Assembly (NCBI RefSeq): GCF_000247815.1
Contig: NC_021681.1
Span: 12,526,567-12,590,566, forward strand
Direction: 5' to 3'
Source: Ficedula albicollis
Taxonomy: Eukaryota > Chordata > Aves > Passeriformes > Muscicapidae
Length of the DNA stretch: 64,000 bases
The notes below the pieces were generated by a model. That model was not told where the DNA came from. It saw nothing but the letters and a program-made list of their open reading frames with translations, and ran no database searches. This document shows, piece after piece, positions 1 to 51,746 of this stretch; within the stretch, counting starts at the first letter, position 1, and every line of letters starts with the position of its first letter. A program made the translations under genes and the position numbers.

Positions 1-2274
1 TAATGGCTGCAAAGTTTTTTTTTTCTCCTCTGCAATACAATCTCTATTGTTTTTTGAGTTTTTGATTCCCAACATTTGAATGCTCCTATAGCAGCACATT
101 AATGTACTTTAGTTCCCTTGATACTAAAAGTAAATAAAAACAGGAATGGCTTGCCAAGAACAGATCCATTTATTTGCTAAAAAAAAAACCAAAACATTTC
201 AAGAACACCTGCACAGCTATTTTGGAAATATACTGGGATGTCTATTCAGCCTTTCCATTTGTGTGATTTCAGGTAAATTATATCTACCTAATGATGGAAA
301 ACAGAGCATTTCCCATGCTACTATGTTCAAGCTAAAGAACACCTCATTTTTCCTACTTTTGCTATTTGAACAATTAACATGGATTCATGTGAATTTCGTA
401 TGTCCTTTTTATCAGCAATATTTAGAGAAAAATGAAGCTATGACTGTACTTTTCTCTTATCTTTTAGGGATAATTTTTTTTCAGTATGAGCTGCGCAATT
501 AAAAAACCCTGTTTGCAGAACAAGACCAAGCTACAGCCAGGCTACAGAAAAAAATAAAGCATGCGTTTGTGTTTGTACAGATGCACTGATGGATAATGAG
601 AGGAAGAGTAAAAAGCCCTCAGCAAAGACAGGCCTCAGCAGGGAAACAGGGCACTGCTCACCTGCTCCAACAGCCACCAGCTCAGCAGAGAGGGACTGCC
701 TGTGGGACCTGAGAAACTGCTCCTGCCTGGAGCCTCTGTGTCCACCTCATCCCACTGGCTGCACACACTACTAGAAGGAAACCAGGAAACCTCATCTGTG
801 CTTTTTAACAGAGCATAGCTCTGTAGCGCTCTGAAGAAGCGGTTTAAAAATTTACACTTCAAGAACACTTGAGAATAAAGATCCCTTGTGTCTGTCTCCC
901 TTGCTCCTGCCTCCGTTCACGCAAAAGCCACTGGCCACCCATGCTTATTTTTTGTCCCTGGAAAGCTGACATCTGGCAAACACATGAGATGTGAAGGGGG
1001 CACGGTTTGGATGGAGAGACGTGCACTGTGCCTGAGTGATGGGAACACAGGCAAGGAGCCTAAGAGAACTAAAGGTTCATAGCACATGTGGCCAAAATGC
1101 TCTCATGCAGATTAATACATGTGATTGAAGTATAAGAACTGAGAATTTCCTCTGTTTTCAAGTAACTCTATCAAAATCTCCAGTTTACAATTCCTGATAG
1201 CTCAGCAAAAACAAGTCTGTGACAGCTGGATATAGAAATTCTATGGCAAATCACTTTATTTATCAGTACCTATCCTACTTTACATGGTACGTGTTTTAAA
1301 CAATGTCCAAATGCTTGAAACAGCTCCCTGGGTGAATCACAGTGTACAAAAGTGATTCAGAGATGATGAGTCTCTAAATTTGGCTGTGCCAGAAGTTCAT
1401 TGTTGCACTCTGTACCTGCCCACCTCATACATTCTCCCAGCACTGCCAAAGATAAAACCAGCTTCTAGTAGCCTATACTTAATACTTTCTGCCCCAACTT
1501 CTCATGCAGTCTATTTACTTCATGCTGGAGTACCTTCCTTTAGAAGGCACTTCTTACAGAAATGCCTTAATCACCATGTCTGTGTTAGAAGTCTCTGAGG
1601 AAAAAGCAAGTTTACCTCCCCAAATCTTCATCTCTCATAAACCCAGAGACTTGATACAATTTAGGAGCTAAAACATCAGAGGAGTTAATCCTTATAAAGC
1701 ACACTCCATTTCCTCAAAGCTCTTTATACACATCCTGGGGGCAGCTAAGCTGGATCAAACTCTAGCAGCAAACCCTAGATTTCTCTGTATCCAGTGTGCT
1801 TACTGTGGCACCAGAGCAGGATGAGCTTGCTCTCTCTGGTACCTCACCAATTCCATCTCCCCATCCTGCCTGCTACCACAAGAGGTGAAGAAAGACCTAT
1901 TCAAATGTTAACACCACAAGTCAAACACACCTTTCTCTCACAGAAGAGTGATAATTGTTATCAGTCAGCAGTTTGTTTTAAGGAACAAAGTCCGGAGCAG
2001 TTATTCTGCTAGTCCTGCTGCTAAAGACATGGAGAAGTGGAAAAGAGCAAGGCTGCAAACCTCCCCAGCACACAGTGACAGTGGTGAGTCTACATTGTGA
2101 GAGACCAGGAACCCATGTCTGAGAAAGCCTAAAGCCTGAAGTGTTAGCAAAGACCACTCTGAAGTGTAGGTCCTGATGTTTTAAAGCATTAAATATGGTA
2201 AACTATCTCATGGGCTTACATTACTGCTCACACTGACTGTCATTCCAACTCTGAAAATGCAATGCTTTCATGCC

Positions 2275-2436
2275 CTGTCTACACGACAGATATTGTAGCA
2301 AGGAAGTAGCTTATAATAAATTTATTCTGCTCTCCTCCTCTCTCTGCTCCCCTCTCTGTCTACACGACAGATATTGTAGCAAGGAAGTAGCTTATAATAA
2401 ATTTATTCTGCTCTCCTCCTCTCTCTGCTCCGCTCT
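2275..2436. repeat. 81-bp tandem duplication
   Basis: Two units of 81 bp (2275-2355 and 2356-2436) begin ctgtctacacgacagatatt and end in CT-rich sequence. They appear identical apart from the last few bases. The second unit runs directly into the three-copy repeat that follows. Confidence 0.9.
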
Positions 2437-2757
2437 CTCAACACACTGCAGAAACAAAATGGTGCAGAGTCACTGGTAGTTGAGCAACTCCTTTCACAAC
2501 TGAGCAATATTCTGGGAAATAGGAGAACTCTGGATTGGCTCAACACACTGCAGAAACAAAATGGTGCAGACTCACTGGTAGTTGAGCAACGCCTTTCACA
2601 ACTGAGCAAAATTCTGGGAAATAGGAGAATTCTGGATTGATCTCTGCTCCGCTCTCTCAACACACTGCAGAAACAAAATGGTGCAGAGTCACTGGTAGTT
2701 GAGCAACTCCTTTCACAACTGAGCAATATTCTGGGAAATAGGAGAACTCTGGATTGG
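2422..2757. repeat. Three-copy tandem repeat, about 100-118 bp units
   Basis: Copies at about 2422-2538, 2539-2640 and 2641-2757 share caacacactgcagaaacaaa and the closing gggaaataggaga segment. The first and third copies are nearly identical over 117 bp at an offset of 219. The middle copy differs at several positions and lacks the CT-rich start. The mismatches suggest that the array is older than a single recent event. Confidence 0.85.
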
Positions 2758-5700
2758 GGCCAGCAGACCAGTCTGTTACTATATGACCATACATCTCCCT
2801 TGCCAACCTCAGGCACTCAGACATTCAACAACCATAAAGCAGGAGTAAGCAGAGCAGGCAAGTGCAAAGGGATCAGTATTCAGGACCCAAAACACAGGCG
2901 GGATTTTTCAAGGAAGCAGAGTCCTCTCCACTGCCTAAGCAGCCCAGCATCACCCAGGCCAAGACCCTCCTTGCTGGCCAGGCTCAGCCTTGCTACTCCT
3001 GCAACTGCACTGGTGCCAACACAGGCTGTAATCATGCTGACTGAAATCCTGCTTTTAAACTGCTGCCATACTCTATTAAATAGCTTAAGAGTAATATGAT
3101 TTTATCACAGAGCTGATCTTAACATTTGATCCTTGTGCAAAATAATCCTGAGGGGCATTGCTTTAACACAGCCAAAACAGCTCTTGAAAAGTGAAGCTTA
3201 ATCCAAAAAACTCACTTTGCAGAAGCAATAAATTCCCAAGAGAAAGAGATGATCCTGCATTTAACAGCCTTAGCACCATGCCAGGATATCAACTGCTTCT
3301 CAGACCTCCTCCTGTTGGTTTAGGATCGAGGTGCTCTAGCACACAGCTCTGTGCAAACAGCTGCAGAAGGAAGCAGTTGTGTGGGGTGAATTCTGAACTT
3401 TCACCCATCCCTTCCTCATTCTTCCCTCCCCCAGCCCTGAAATACCATAAAAGGCAGCCACCACCCTGTAAGTGGGATGCACTTATACAGATTTGACCCA
3501 TATGTCAAATTGGAAGTTAATTATACACAGAAGAAGAGGGGAGGGGGAAAAAAAAAAGGTGACAAAGTGCCAAATATTTCACTGAAGAAAATAAAAGCTT
3601 CTCTTTCCATTTGCATCTAAAATTTAGACCAAGGTTCTTCAGCACTGTTGAGCAAGACTATCTGGTTTATTAGATTCCAAGTAACTTCCTACATTAAGAT
3701 ACAGAAAATATTTGGGACACCATGTTGGAAAGGCATTTAAGTGGCACTTCCACCATCTAGGTACAACAGAATCCTGGCAGTCATAAATTAATTACTTATT
3801 CTTACAACTCCACAGTTAACACTACTAATGCAAACCTCATCTCTAAGAACTCCCAATATCAATTCTACAAATGTATTTTGTGAAAGCTCTGCCCTCCAAT
3901 TCATAGTCTGATGTGAAATAAAAAAATTGTAGAATTAAAAAAAAGTAATAGTCAAGTAATTTATTTGACACCTCAGTCTCAGGGGCTGCTGAGACAGGTA
4001 TTGTCTTCCCTTCCACTCACAAAAATAGCAGAGCAGCTTACTCTGCCATGCAAGAAAGTGAGAATTCAGGGAGGCAAAGATTAAAAAAAAATACTTACTC
4101 ATACCAAAACTGAATCCACTGAAGACCATATCAGAAATAAATAAAATAAAACTGAAGTTCTTCAAAAAGCACAGTGCAGTAGCTGAAGAGAAAAACCTAA
4201 ACCAATTCTTTCAAGCAGAAAAACAAAAGCAAAACTGGTTACATGGGAGGAAAGAAGTACAAGGGTCCTCTCTGGGTTTCTGTCTCTTTAATACCTCTAT
4301 TTGCTGCAAAAGAGAAGCTGCTGTGGAAGCCCTGGGTTGAATTAGCATTTAGTCCATGAATACAGCAGCTGTGGGGGAAAAGTCATTATAAAGAAACAGG
4401 CACAATCAAATAGATTTCATTATTATTGCCTCACTGAAAAAAGTCTGTATTCTTTTGGGGCTTGTCATAGTCTTATTCCTACCCACTCACAGTAAGCACA
4501 AAATAGTAATTCTTTGGGAACAAAAAAATGAACTGACAAATAGATACCGGAATTACTTGTTGAACAGTGATGTTAAAGAAGATTAAATGTGTAAAATACA
4601 ACCAAAATCACTGAACATTTCTTAGGAGTAGAGCTGGAATAGTTCACAAATATGAAATAAAACCAAGCTATACTCAGTGCTTTCAAGCAAAAGACTTCAG
4701 AAACCTATTGCCAATATCCTGCTCACTTACCCACACCACAGTCTCCCCAAGCACTTAAGAGTGAAAAGTAAAGCTAGATGAAGGCAGAGCAAACAAAATA
4801 CTTTACAAATGCCTCATCTGTTGCAGAGCACCCTTATGTTCCTGTACTCCCAAGGTTTCTCATACACTGCTGGAATTTAGGGTGCTGCTGTGTCTTCCAT
4901 GCCCCAAAACAAACTTTGCTAAAGAGACAAGAGAGTCTAGGTGCTTTTAAAAGTAATGAAATATAGAAAGAATCTTCTAATAGAGGCACTTCTGTTCAGT
5001 CTGTGTGAGCTCACATCCCCACATTCCAACAGCACAACAAGCTTTCAGAACTAATTCAGGTGAACTGCTCAGAAAAACATCTCTTTTCCTGGCGTGTGTG
5101 AGTTCCCAAGAAGTTAATGAGAACGCTTCCATACCTGTTTCTGTCCACCTGAAAGGCATCTGCCACCCTTTGCAAATACTTCATTGAAAGAAGAAATAAG
5201 AGAGAACATTAGTAACCCAAGCATGGCAAAAACATTTTCCCTTCCAACAAATGTGCAGCACAGTAAATGCAGTTATGTGTCACTAAGTGACAGAGGGAAC
5301 TGAATTGCAAACACAAAAATTTAACAGTAAATAAAGCCCTCAGGGTTTTCTTGAGGCAAAAGATACACTAAGAAAAAAGAAATTTTGCTGAGCATTACAG
5401 AATACATAACTGAAAAACAAGTTATGGGGGAGAAAAAATTCTGCAGAAACTCCCCTGCGTTACAGGATTGTATTCTTGTGATTTTTTTTTTCCAAGAAAT
5501 CTCCTCAAAACAATAAACTGTCTGTTGACTGATCCAGTGGTAAAAAATATTATTCTGTTCTATGTTAGCCTAAGAGACCACAGAAAAATGCTCAGAAAAA
5601 AATGATAAACAAAGGCTGTTTTAATTTTGAAGGCCTGAAGATTTTCTTATCTGTAAGGTTTGTCTAAGCACAGGCAGTAGAAACATTGAGACAGCTGTTC

Positions 5701-6337
5701 CACACCAGGAAACAAAGGTGAGGGATAGCAACCCCCAAATATTAGCCTGGAAAGGAAAAAAGTTGACAGTGTAAAGAGAAATTAAAAGGAAGCAAAAAAA
5801 TTCCTGTCAAAAGCCATTGCTTTTCAAGCCAGCCCATTTTAATACAACATTGAAGTTAACTCACTTTGATGTACTTGCTTCAGCATAACTTTAAATAGGG
5901 CTACAACTCATTCCTCAAAACTGCAGAACAGGGAAATAACCACAGATGTAAAAGAAAAATCTTCGAAACTCTCTCCTAATCCTGTCAGCTGCAAATAAAG
6001 TTTCTGTTTACAAAACGTGATATAAAGCCTCTTCAAAGATACAAAGTTAAAAAGTGAAGTATTGTTTAGATGATCAAATAGCCTCCATATAAAAACAAAC
6101 CCAGGAGCCATCATCCTGCTGGGGTCGTTCTGAAAGTGTAATTCAAGGCTTGGTTCACAGGCACTCACTGAAATAATTTCAACAGCAAACTACCCAAAAT
6201 CTGCCATGCCCATCTCCCCCCAGCAGATCATTAGAAAATATTTGTCAGCAAATCAGTTCCTTTAAGAACAGTCACAAATGAAAAGAAACTACTTGATACA
6301 GTCAAATAACAGCTGCTCCATTAATTTAAAATTACCC

Positions 6338-6343
6338 TTTATT
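6338..6343 (-). terminator. PLOD2: Candidate distal poly(A) signal AATAAA
   Basis: The minus strand reads GTGAAAAATAAAGGG, about 1.02 kb after the PLOD2 stop codon. It is a perfect hexamer, but such hexamers are common in AT-rich DNA. Confidence 0.4.
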
Positions 6344-6780
6344 TTTCACAAGGTTTTCCAACATGTCGTGCATTTTGGCACGGTAGACTTCGAGACAGTT
6401 AGCTTCAAGTTTCTTTAAATTACAAACAGTAGATACAGTAGGAATATTTTAAACCAATTTCTTTAAAATAAATGTCAAGTTAAGACCCTTAGCTTTAAAA
6501 GAGACTGCCACCATTTCATTTTCCTGATACAAAATTCAAGTAATTTTAAGAGTAGAAAACTGTCCCTATAAAACATCCTATTAAAATTTACCAGCCTTCT
6601 GAAAATAAGCATCAAATTTCCAGTATCCATTGGGTGCAACTACACATTTAGAAAAATAACACTTTAAACAAAGGTCACTTGCTGAAGAAAAGTTTTCAAC
6701 AGGATAAGTTCTCAGAACAAATGATAAAACACTTTCTCCTTAGATAAAGGATTTAATCCTTGTACCATCTCTGCAATTAA

Positions 6781-6786
6781 TTTATT
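6781..6786 (-). terminator. PLOD2: Candidate proximal poly(A) signal AATAAA
   Basis: The minus strand reads GAAAAAAAATAAATTAATTG, about 575 nt after the stop. It is an alternative to the distal hexamer. Confidence 0.35.
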
Positions 6787-7359
6787 TTTTTTCCTTCTAA
6801 GGGTGTACATTTCAATATTGACAATGAATTAAGAGACCAGGCTACGTTCTCCCCTCAGCATAAACCAGCATATGGAATTATTGCTTACCAGAAACAACTG
6901 TAAACAAGATGCATTTGATTTTGTTTTTATGCTGTGATTTTTCTTTCATGGTTTGGTACCAAATATACAGACCACCAAACTTGAGCTGTGTCACTTTACT
7001 GAATGAAAAGCACGATAATATTTTCCGATGATTTTGTATTTAGCATTGCTTGGGGTTTTTTTCAAGGAAGAAATGGGTTCACTGTGCTTTTCCATTTTCT
7101 CTCCTTACCAACTCTTTAGGACAGCAGAATGGAAAAACAAGGAGGACATGTTTACTTTGAGATTCAAGGCTCAGAGCAGATATCAAGAAATCTTCAACAA
7201 TATTAGAACATTTTCTGTTTTCCTCCTTTTAGCCCAAAGTACCTCTGCTGTGTAGTAACAGTAACTTAAAGTTTCTTTTATCACCATCTTCCAGAAGAAA
7301 TCTATAAATAAATGTTTATGTAAAGAACACTGCTGTTGAAGAGGACAAAAAAAATAAAA

Positions 7360-44623
<37,264 letters not shown>

Positions 44624-45066
44624 CTGAGGAAGAAAAGAACAGAACATGTATTAATATGCTTTCAGGGCACAGTTTGTAACGTAAAATGCAATAAACAGCA
44701 GCACTAGCTCAGGGGGCTTCATGACTTTCTGTATCTCATTCAAAGAGAGGAGGCAAATACACTGCCACAGTATAGGTGTGAGACATTACCAAACAACAAC
44801 TGCTGTGGGCAAGGTGCTGTATTTAAAATTATCCTCTGGAAGACAAAGTAAGTCTATTTACTCTGTAAACAACTAGTTTAAGACACAAAAACAAAACCAG
44901 TATGACTACTGGACAGGAAGAAATCTTCAAAACAAAAATAACCTTCTACTTTTCAGTCTGAGGTAATCATGCTACCTCTTACCACAGGACTGAGTGGTGG
45001 TAAGAGAATTTCATTCAACCTCAGTAGCTCCCCTGAAAGCCAACAGTGCATACTCTTCATGAAAAT

Positions 45067-45092
45067 AAAAAAAAAAAAAAAAAAAAAAAAAA
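45067..45092. repeat. Poly-A tract
   Basis: An uninterrupted run of about 26 A residues follows gaaaataaa. It has no neighbouring retroelement that I recognise. Confidence 0.9.
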
Positions 45093-46006
45093 CAATGAAA
45101 TAAATCCCCCAACAAACAGCATTTAGTGCTTTTAAGTCCTTGGGCAGACACAAAAGAGCAAGGAGTTTCCTTGGTTATTTTTTTTTTTTATTCAGAGCAT
45201 ATGTACATTACAGCACTGCTAATTTTGCCCTCTTCCTGCACACAGGCAAGTGACCATGCAATCAATTTCCTCTTCACATTCCAGAGCTTTTAACACAGTT
45301 CGAATGGGGTCATGAATTTCCACTAAATAGCTTCCCAATTAAACTACTGAACAACATTTAGAACCCTATGCAATATGCTGCATAATGAAACCAAATAATT
45401 TGAAGCTATAATTTGAAGCTTTATCCCTATCTAAAATCAAGTATTTAATCAGACCAGCCTGGATGCCAGAGTACATTGCAGTTTCCCCAATTCAAGCAAC
45501 AGCTGCCCTCGAAACAGAGCCCATGAGATCAATCCTTACAATAAAATACAATTAATCACCTATGATGAGTATTCCAGACAGAATGCCTGTTACTGCATTA
45601 CTTGCCAAAAAAACATCCTCTGGATTTACCTTTCTCAATCCAGCAACATGTGCAGAAGTGTCTGCTGTGGAAAACATTCCTATTAACTCTTCAGTCGTGT
45701 CCACCACCACAGGCTTAGCAACCCTCAGAGACCAAATTCATCACCCTGAGTGTGTTCAAACCACTCACCACGTCCCATTTTGCTTTATGTGACACCAGCA
45801 AGAATTAACACAAAACACGATGACCCAGTTCCCACGTTGTAGAAGAAATGCACCTTGCAACTTACTCACACAATACTCTGCAGCCAATACTTCAAGTGTA
45901 TTGACTCAGGCAGAAATACCTGTCAGAATACAGACATAGTTTGTAGAGAAACATAAAACCCCCTGTTCTAATGAAATTCAAGTCTGCCTGAAGCAGCCAC
46001 AGCAGA

Positions 46007-46108
46007 CAAACACTGCAGAGCAGTCTCAGGTGGCACTCTTACTGTTTCCACTGAAATCAAACACTGCAGAGCAGTCTCAGGTGGCACTCGTACTGTTTCA
46101 TGGCTCAG
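46007..46108. repeat. 51-bp tandem duplication
   Basis: Units at 46007-46057 and 46058-46108 begin caaacactgcagagcagtct. They match over about 40 bp and then diverge. Confidence 0.8.
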
Positions 46109-47969
46109 GTTCAGCCCTAGTCACCAGGTCACCTCCAGAGCATCCTGCCAGGCCTGACAGCGGTCTGGCTGCTCCATCCTCACCAGCAGCTCTACTGGTG
46201 CACATGGGGTACAGCAGGGGTAGGACAAGCACATTGAGACTCTCTGCTTTTGCTACTGGTCTCAGTTTAAGGGTGACTCAGGTGGTGTTTCTGCAAATTG
46301 CAGAACACTTGATCTGCTTTGGGACCTGGCTCTTCCTGAGTCACTCCCTGAACAGATGTAACCTTTAAGCAGTGACAGCATCCTGTGCCCAGTACCTACA
46401 CCACCAAAACAACCTGTGCCTTGAGCAGGGCTCCTGCAATTTTATCTGACACTGCCCAAGTTCCTCAGCTACAGACAACATTTCTACCTGCCCTCCCCAC
46501 TACACACAATTTTGTGGATTTCTCTCACATCCTGCTATTGCTGTTTTGGTTTTTTTTCCCCCTTTGACTGAGGGTGTCTGGGAGGCATGGAGGAACAGGG
46601 GGGCAATGCACAATCCTTTTCCTCAAAGGTCCTAGAGACAATTTTCACTGCTGGCTCTACAGAACAAGACTCACACTCCTGCAGTACAATATGCAACAAA
46701 GAAGAAACTGGAAACATTGCAAATTCTTCCATCAACTCAATTTGAACATCCAAAACTTTTGGGAAGCCAGATTTGGAAGATTAATTGCTCCACCTTTTTC
46801 CCCCCCTTTAAGTGCCAGCAGACTTTTGTAGCAAAGGATCAAAAGGAAATTCCCCAATTACAATCTCAAAAGGACAGGAGGACCTCAGTGCACTGAGTTC
46901 ACATAGACCTCACAAGGAGACAGAAACAGAGCAATAATGGCTCAATATCTTCCAAACAGTTTATTATAAAGATCATGCAATTTCAAATAATTCTACTGAA
47001 ATTACCGGAAAATGAATAAAGAATATTGTATCTTAGACTGGGATTAAAACAGAACTGATGACAGAGGAGGGTTTTCCTCCACGAAGGAAATTACAACTAC
47101 TTTTTTGGTCAAGCACTAAATTTTCAAATTACAGGGAACTGGAAAAATCTGATCTTACCAGAATTGCATAATCAACCCAACTGGATCCATTACTAAAAGT
47201 TTCCTAGGTGACCACATCACTGACTATAACCATGGAATTTGATTTGAAGTAGGCATATTTCACACCTACACACTGCTGAGAAATGCTAACAGCAAAGAGC
47301 TCAAAAATCTGTACTTGACAACATGATGTAAATGACAAAATGTGGGCTGCAACAGATTCCTTCCACAGTTACTAAGTCAAAAAAAGTTTAAACTAACATA
47401 CAAGTACAGTTTGGCAAGCAAAAAATAATCTACTGTTCTTTATGGGATATTGTTACTCTCTCTTAATGGAATACACATTATTCATGTATTTCAAGATTCA
47501 CTTTGGAGTCTGGTATGTTACTTGACCGTTGTGGAACAGGAGGACAGAGAACAATGTGCCAAATCATAAGGTATCTCAGCCTGAGCTATACAAAAGAAAG
47601 AAAGCTGAGCAGGCAAATAATACAGTTTATACTGATAAGAAATGGCAAAAGAGCCTGTACTGCACCAACAGACAATGAAGCAATCTAAATAGGCTGGCTG
47701 AGTGGGGTTTGCAACCAGAACAAAAAGCTATTTTAAAGGTACTATTTACATTGGAAATGTTTTCTTTTTAACATGCTTACCCATTGTCTTTTTTTTAATT
47801 AGAGTTGAAGAAGCTTAAGAGGCTTTATTTCATGTCTTTGTTGCACCACTGACTTTTAAGTGCAGGTGGTACTCAAATAACTTTTAAGTGTAGCAGAAGT
47901 GTAATTATAGCATTTGAAGTCCCTTTAGACCTTTAGAATTAGAGTTTCTTATAGATTACTTAGTCTTCA

Positions 47970-48035
47970 CTGGGGCCTCTGGTTTTTTTGGTTTTTTTTT
48001 GTTTTGGTTTGTAGGGTGGTTTCTTTTTTTTTTTA
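47970..48035. repeat. T/G-rich low-complexity tract
   Basis: The sequence is made of T runs broken by single or paired G residues (ggtttttttggtttttt style). It has no coding features. Confidence 0.8.
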
Positions 48036-48474
48036 AAGCTGTGTCTGACCAAAGAGCAAAGAAACATGCTTTTATTCTATATATGGTATATACAGAGAGA
48101 CAATGCAAACTGCAGTAAATGATAGTTACCTTGGCACATTATAGAGGGTATTACTGACCAAATGAGGAAAGCAGAACCATTCTTCTCCAGCTAATAAAAA
48201 ATATTAACCTAGTTCCTCTACGTTGCTGTGACTATATTTAGATGTGACAACTTGCAGTTTCACTGGCAGATTTCCACCAGACATGGGAGATGTTTGTTTC
48301 TTCCAGTGGAAGTGAGAAGAAAAAGCTTCTGACCACTAAATACTTCTGCTAATTCCTCTTTAAACTTTTAAACTTCATTCGCTTTGAAAAAATCTATTCC
48401 TTGCTCACTACATTGAGGTACAACAACTTCTTGGAACACTTACCCCAGTTCTGAGCAGCAACATGGATGCAAAG

Positions 48475-48993
<519 letters not shown>

Positions 48994-49255
48994 TGACTTT
49001 CACCATCTCACAGGAGTGTCAATGTGAAGCACAGCCCTCCCAAGGCAGTAAGTTTATCCAAGTGTCATTTCCATTTCGGGATGAGCTATGCTATTTCAGC
49101 TGCTGCCACCCACGGTGTCCAGAGAGCAGGTTTGGCCCCAGGACACCCTGTGGCTGCAGAGGTTCAGGGCTGCACCACAGCTCTCCCTGCACAGGCTGAG
49201 AGTGCCCAGAGCCTCCAGCAGCATCCCTGTCTCCAGCTGTGCAATGAAGGCACAG
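48994..49255. repeat. Tandem duplication unit 2 (262 bp, no poly-C)
   Basis: This is the clean copy of the preceding unit, with agcatccctgtctccagct intact. It continues into unique sequence at 49256. Confidence 0.96.
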
Positions 49256-50720
49256 CAGTGCTGGGTGTCTGCAAACACCCAGACCCCAGTCTGCCACTGT
49301 GGCCTGGTATCCCCAGTGAGAGCACTGCAAAACCCCCACAAGGAATTCCAGCTGCAGCTAGACACTATTCCTGCTTCACCATCCCCTCCACAAACCCCTG
49401 CCCTCCATGGAGGTGTCCACCCTAAGGAGCTCTGCTGTGTGATCTTACACATCGGCTTGAGCTCCGCAGCTCAGCCTGACTGTCCACCCCACACAAGGAC
49501 AAATACCATCTTGGGAGTGTCCTCAACAGGAACAGCACGCTCAAAGTGCAAGCTTGCATGAGACTAAGCCACAGCAGGGGCTCTCAGTGGTCCCCACTCT
49601 CCTGCAGGGTGCTGAGATGCCACAGAGGGTAGGGGCTGCTGGCTCCCCACTCACAGCCTGCCAGAGGCACCCTGGCACTCACCGAGGGGATTGCTCAGCT
49701 TGGCATTTATTCCCACAAGTCAGTTTGTGTCAAAAGGAAATGTAAACCCTATGCTGAAGTTCAACAGGAAGGCACGAAAAAAATCTCCCAAGAGCTCCGT
49801 GCCAGGTATGTGTTCAGTTCCTGGGATGAAATTGTGTCAGACAGATTTCCGATAGTTACACCCACAACACAGCTGTTCTGTTTTGAAAACAAGCCCGAGA
49901 GGGCACGCATTTAGCCAAGAAAAGTATATCCAGTGACTAACAGAATTCATTTTTACATGCAAATTAGAAACCCTCAGCACACAAGTTGTGAAAGACAACA
50001 CTGCACATGGAGCACATGCAGCGCATTAGGAAACCCAGTGAAAGTTTATCAAAACAAATCACTCTTTTTTTCTGCTACCTTCTGCATAATAAATATTTAT
50101 TTCCAGGAAGAAGACCAACAAACCAGAGCCTTTTCCTTCAGTGAATTAATTGCCTGGCAAGGTCTAAGCCAGGAATTGCCGTGGTAGGACGGCTTTAAGC
50201 AGCAGTGACCTTTCTCCTTGTATCCTGGCAAAGAAGCATGCAAAGAACTACAGTCATTCCTCACACGCCCACATGGTTCTTATTTATCTTGAATGAACAC
50301 TCTCAGAGATTACTACATAATTTCTACCAGGGGTTGTGGGCACTAGTATAGTAGCTTCAGAGCAGCCAAAACTGAGCATATTGCTCACAGCCACACAGAA
50401 GCTGACATTTAGTCCTTGGATTCAAGTACTACAGACTTCTCTGGAACAGAAGTGAGCTGGAAGATCAAAGGATATCTGTTCATGGTACCACATTAAAATC
50501 TATATCTTTAAAACTAATGGTTTATAATGGTAAACAAATGATATTTGGTACTTGTAATACATTTTTATCCGTATTCTAGTGTCTATATAAAACAGCCTAC
50601 TTTCCTGTTTGCGGATTATATCCCACCCTGAGGTGCTCAACACAGGAATTATTGCTCATTTAATGGAAAGATTGATACACAAAATTAGTTATTCTAGTGT
50701 GCAAAATAAATCAACAGGCA

Positions 50721-50836
50721 AGCTCATAAACCAGTTAGATATTACAGAAAAAGCTTGGAAACTGGAAGGATACTAGGAAGCTAATAAACCAGTTAGATAT
50801 TACAGAAAAAGCTTGGAAACTGGAAGGATACTAGGA
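50721..50836. repeat. 58-bp tandem duplication
   Basis: Units at 50721-50778 and 50779-50836 contain ataaaccagttagatattac and actggaaggatactagga. Differences are limited to the first few bases. Confidence 0.92.
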
Positions 50837-51707
50837 ATACCTTTGTGGATTTAAGGGGAAAAAAAAGCACATAAAATGGAAAAGAAATGTCTGGTGGTAC
50901 TAAAGCACAGGCTGGACAGATACCTGGAAGAAGCACATGGATGCATCCAAGCTCATTGATAAAGCTATATTATTATTTACTATGTCTCCTGAATCTCTGG
51001 TCATATAGGAACCAACAGGATACAGTTTCCCACAAACACAAACAAACAAGGAAAAAGAACAATAAAAAGGAAGAAAAAAAAACCCAAACAAGCTCCAAGC
51101 AAAGCACAGACTTGATTCAGCATGCCTTGACACCTACAGAAGCGTGCTTCTCTGTCACTGGAGAAATGCACTAAAGCTCAACACAACTGAAAACCTGTTC
51201 TCAGCATGGATTCCTCTTGTCAAACTTAAAGAACACAAAACCCAATCTCTCCACATGCTTTCAAGACAAGCTGAAGCTCTGCAGGTAACTAGAGAATTGC
51301 CAGTGGTGCCAACAGCAACTTTCCTATTCATGTGGACCCGGACTGTACGTTCAAAATCCCAAGAACCATTAAGACAACCAAAATACCAAAGAGCACTTTC
51401 AAATTCCAGATCTTTTTGCACAACACAATCTTACACTTATCATCCACAAAGGCAATATTAAACTTTTCAAAAAGGAATTTGGATTTTCCACTGTGAATAG
51501 GAGTTATTGCCTAAACTTTAGATTCTGCGTCAAATAAAGTATTTGAAAAGCCACATACTCTGAAAAGATGTCAAACAGCTGGAGATGGGAAAAACCCATC
51601 ATATACAATGTAACCATGATTATAAGTTATACCTACAGACATGTTTGGTTACTGTAATCCAGCAGCAAACAAAGAAGTAAGTACACAATGAGAAAAACAC
51701 AAACTAT

Positions 51708-51746
51708 ATGTGTGTATATATATATATATCTGTATGTATATACACA
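51708..51746. repeat. TG/TA microsatellite
   Basis: The stretch reads tatgtgtgtatatatatata followed by tatctgtatgtatatacac, an alternating purine-pyrimidine run. Confidence 0.85.

Larger units (their letters stand above)
1..6319. other. Downstream intergenic DNA, no gene recognised
   Basis: This AT-rich stretch beyond the presumed PLOD2 3' end holds only short chance open frames. The one structured part I see is the tandem repeat cluster at 2275-2757. I recognised no exons, RNA genes or retroelement coding in it. Confidence 0.5.
6320..7359 (-). other. PLOD2: Probable PLOD2 3' untranslated region
   Basis: The sequence after the stop is AT-rich with no long open frame. On the minus strand an AATAAA occurs at about 6343-6338 and another at about 6786-6781, either of which could end the transcript. 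I chose the farther one, giving a UTR of about 1 kb, but cDNA would be needed to decide. The 3' limit is therefore a guess. Confidence 0.5.

Noticed and set aside
2403..2816. A 137-codon minus-strand open frame with repeated peptide blocks
   Set aside because: The repetition mirrors the DNA tandem repeat and the peptide has no recognisable features.
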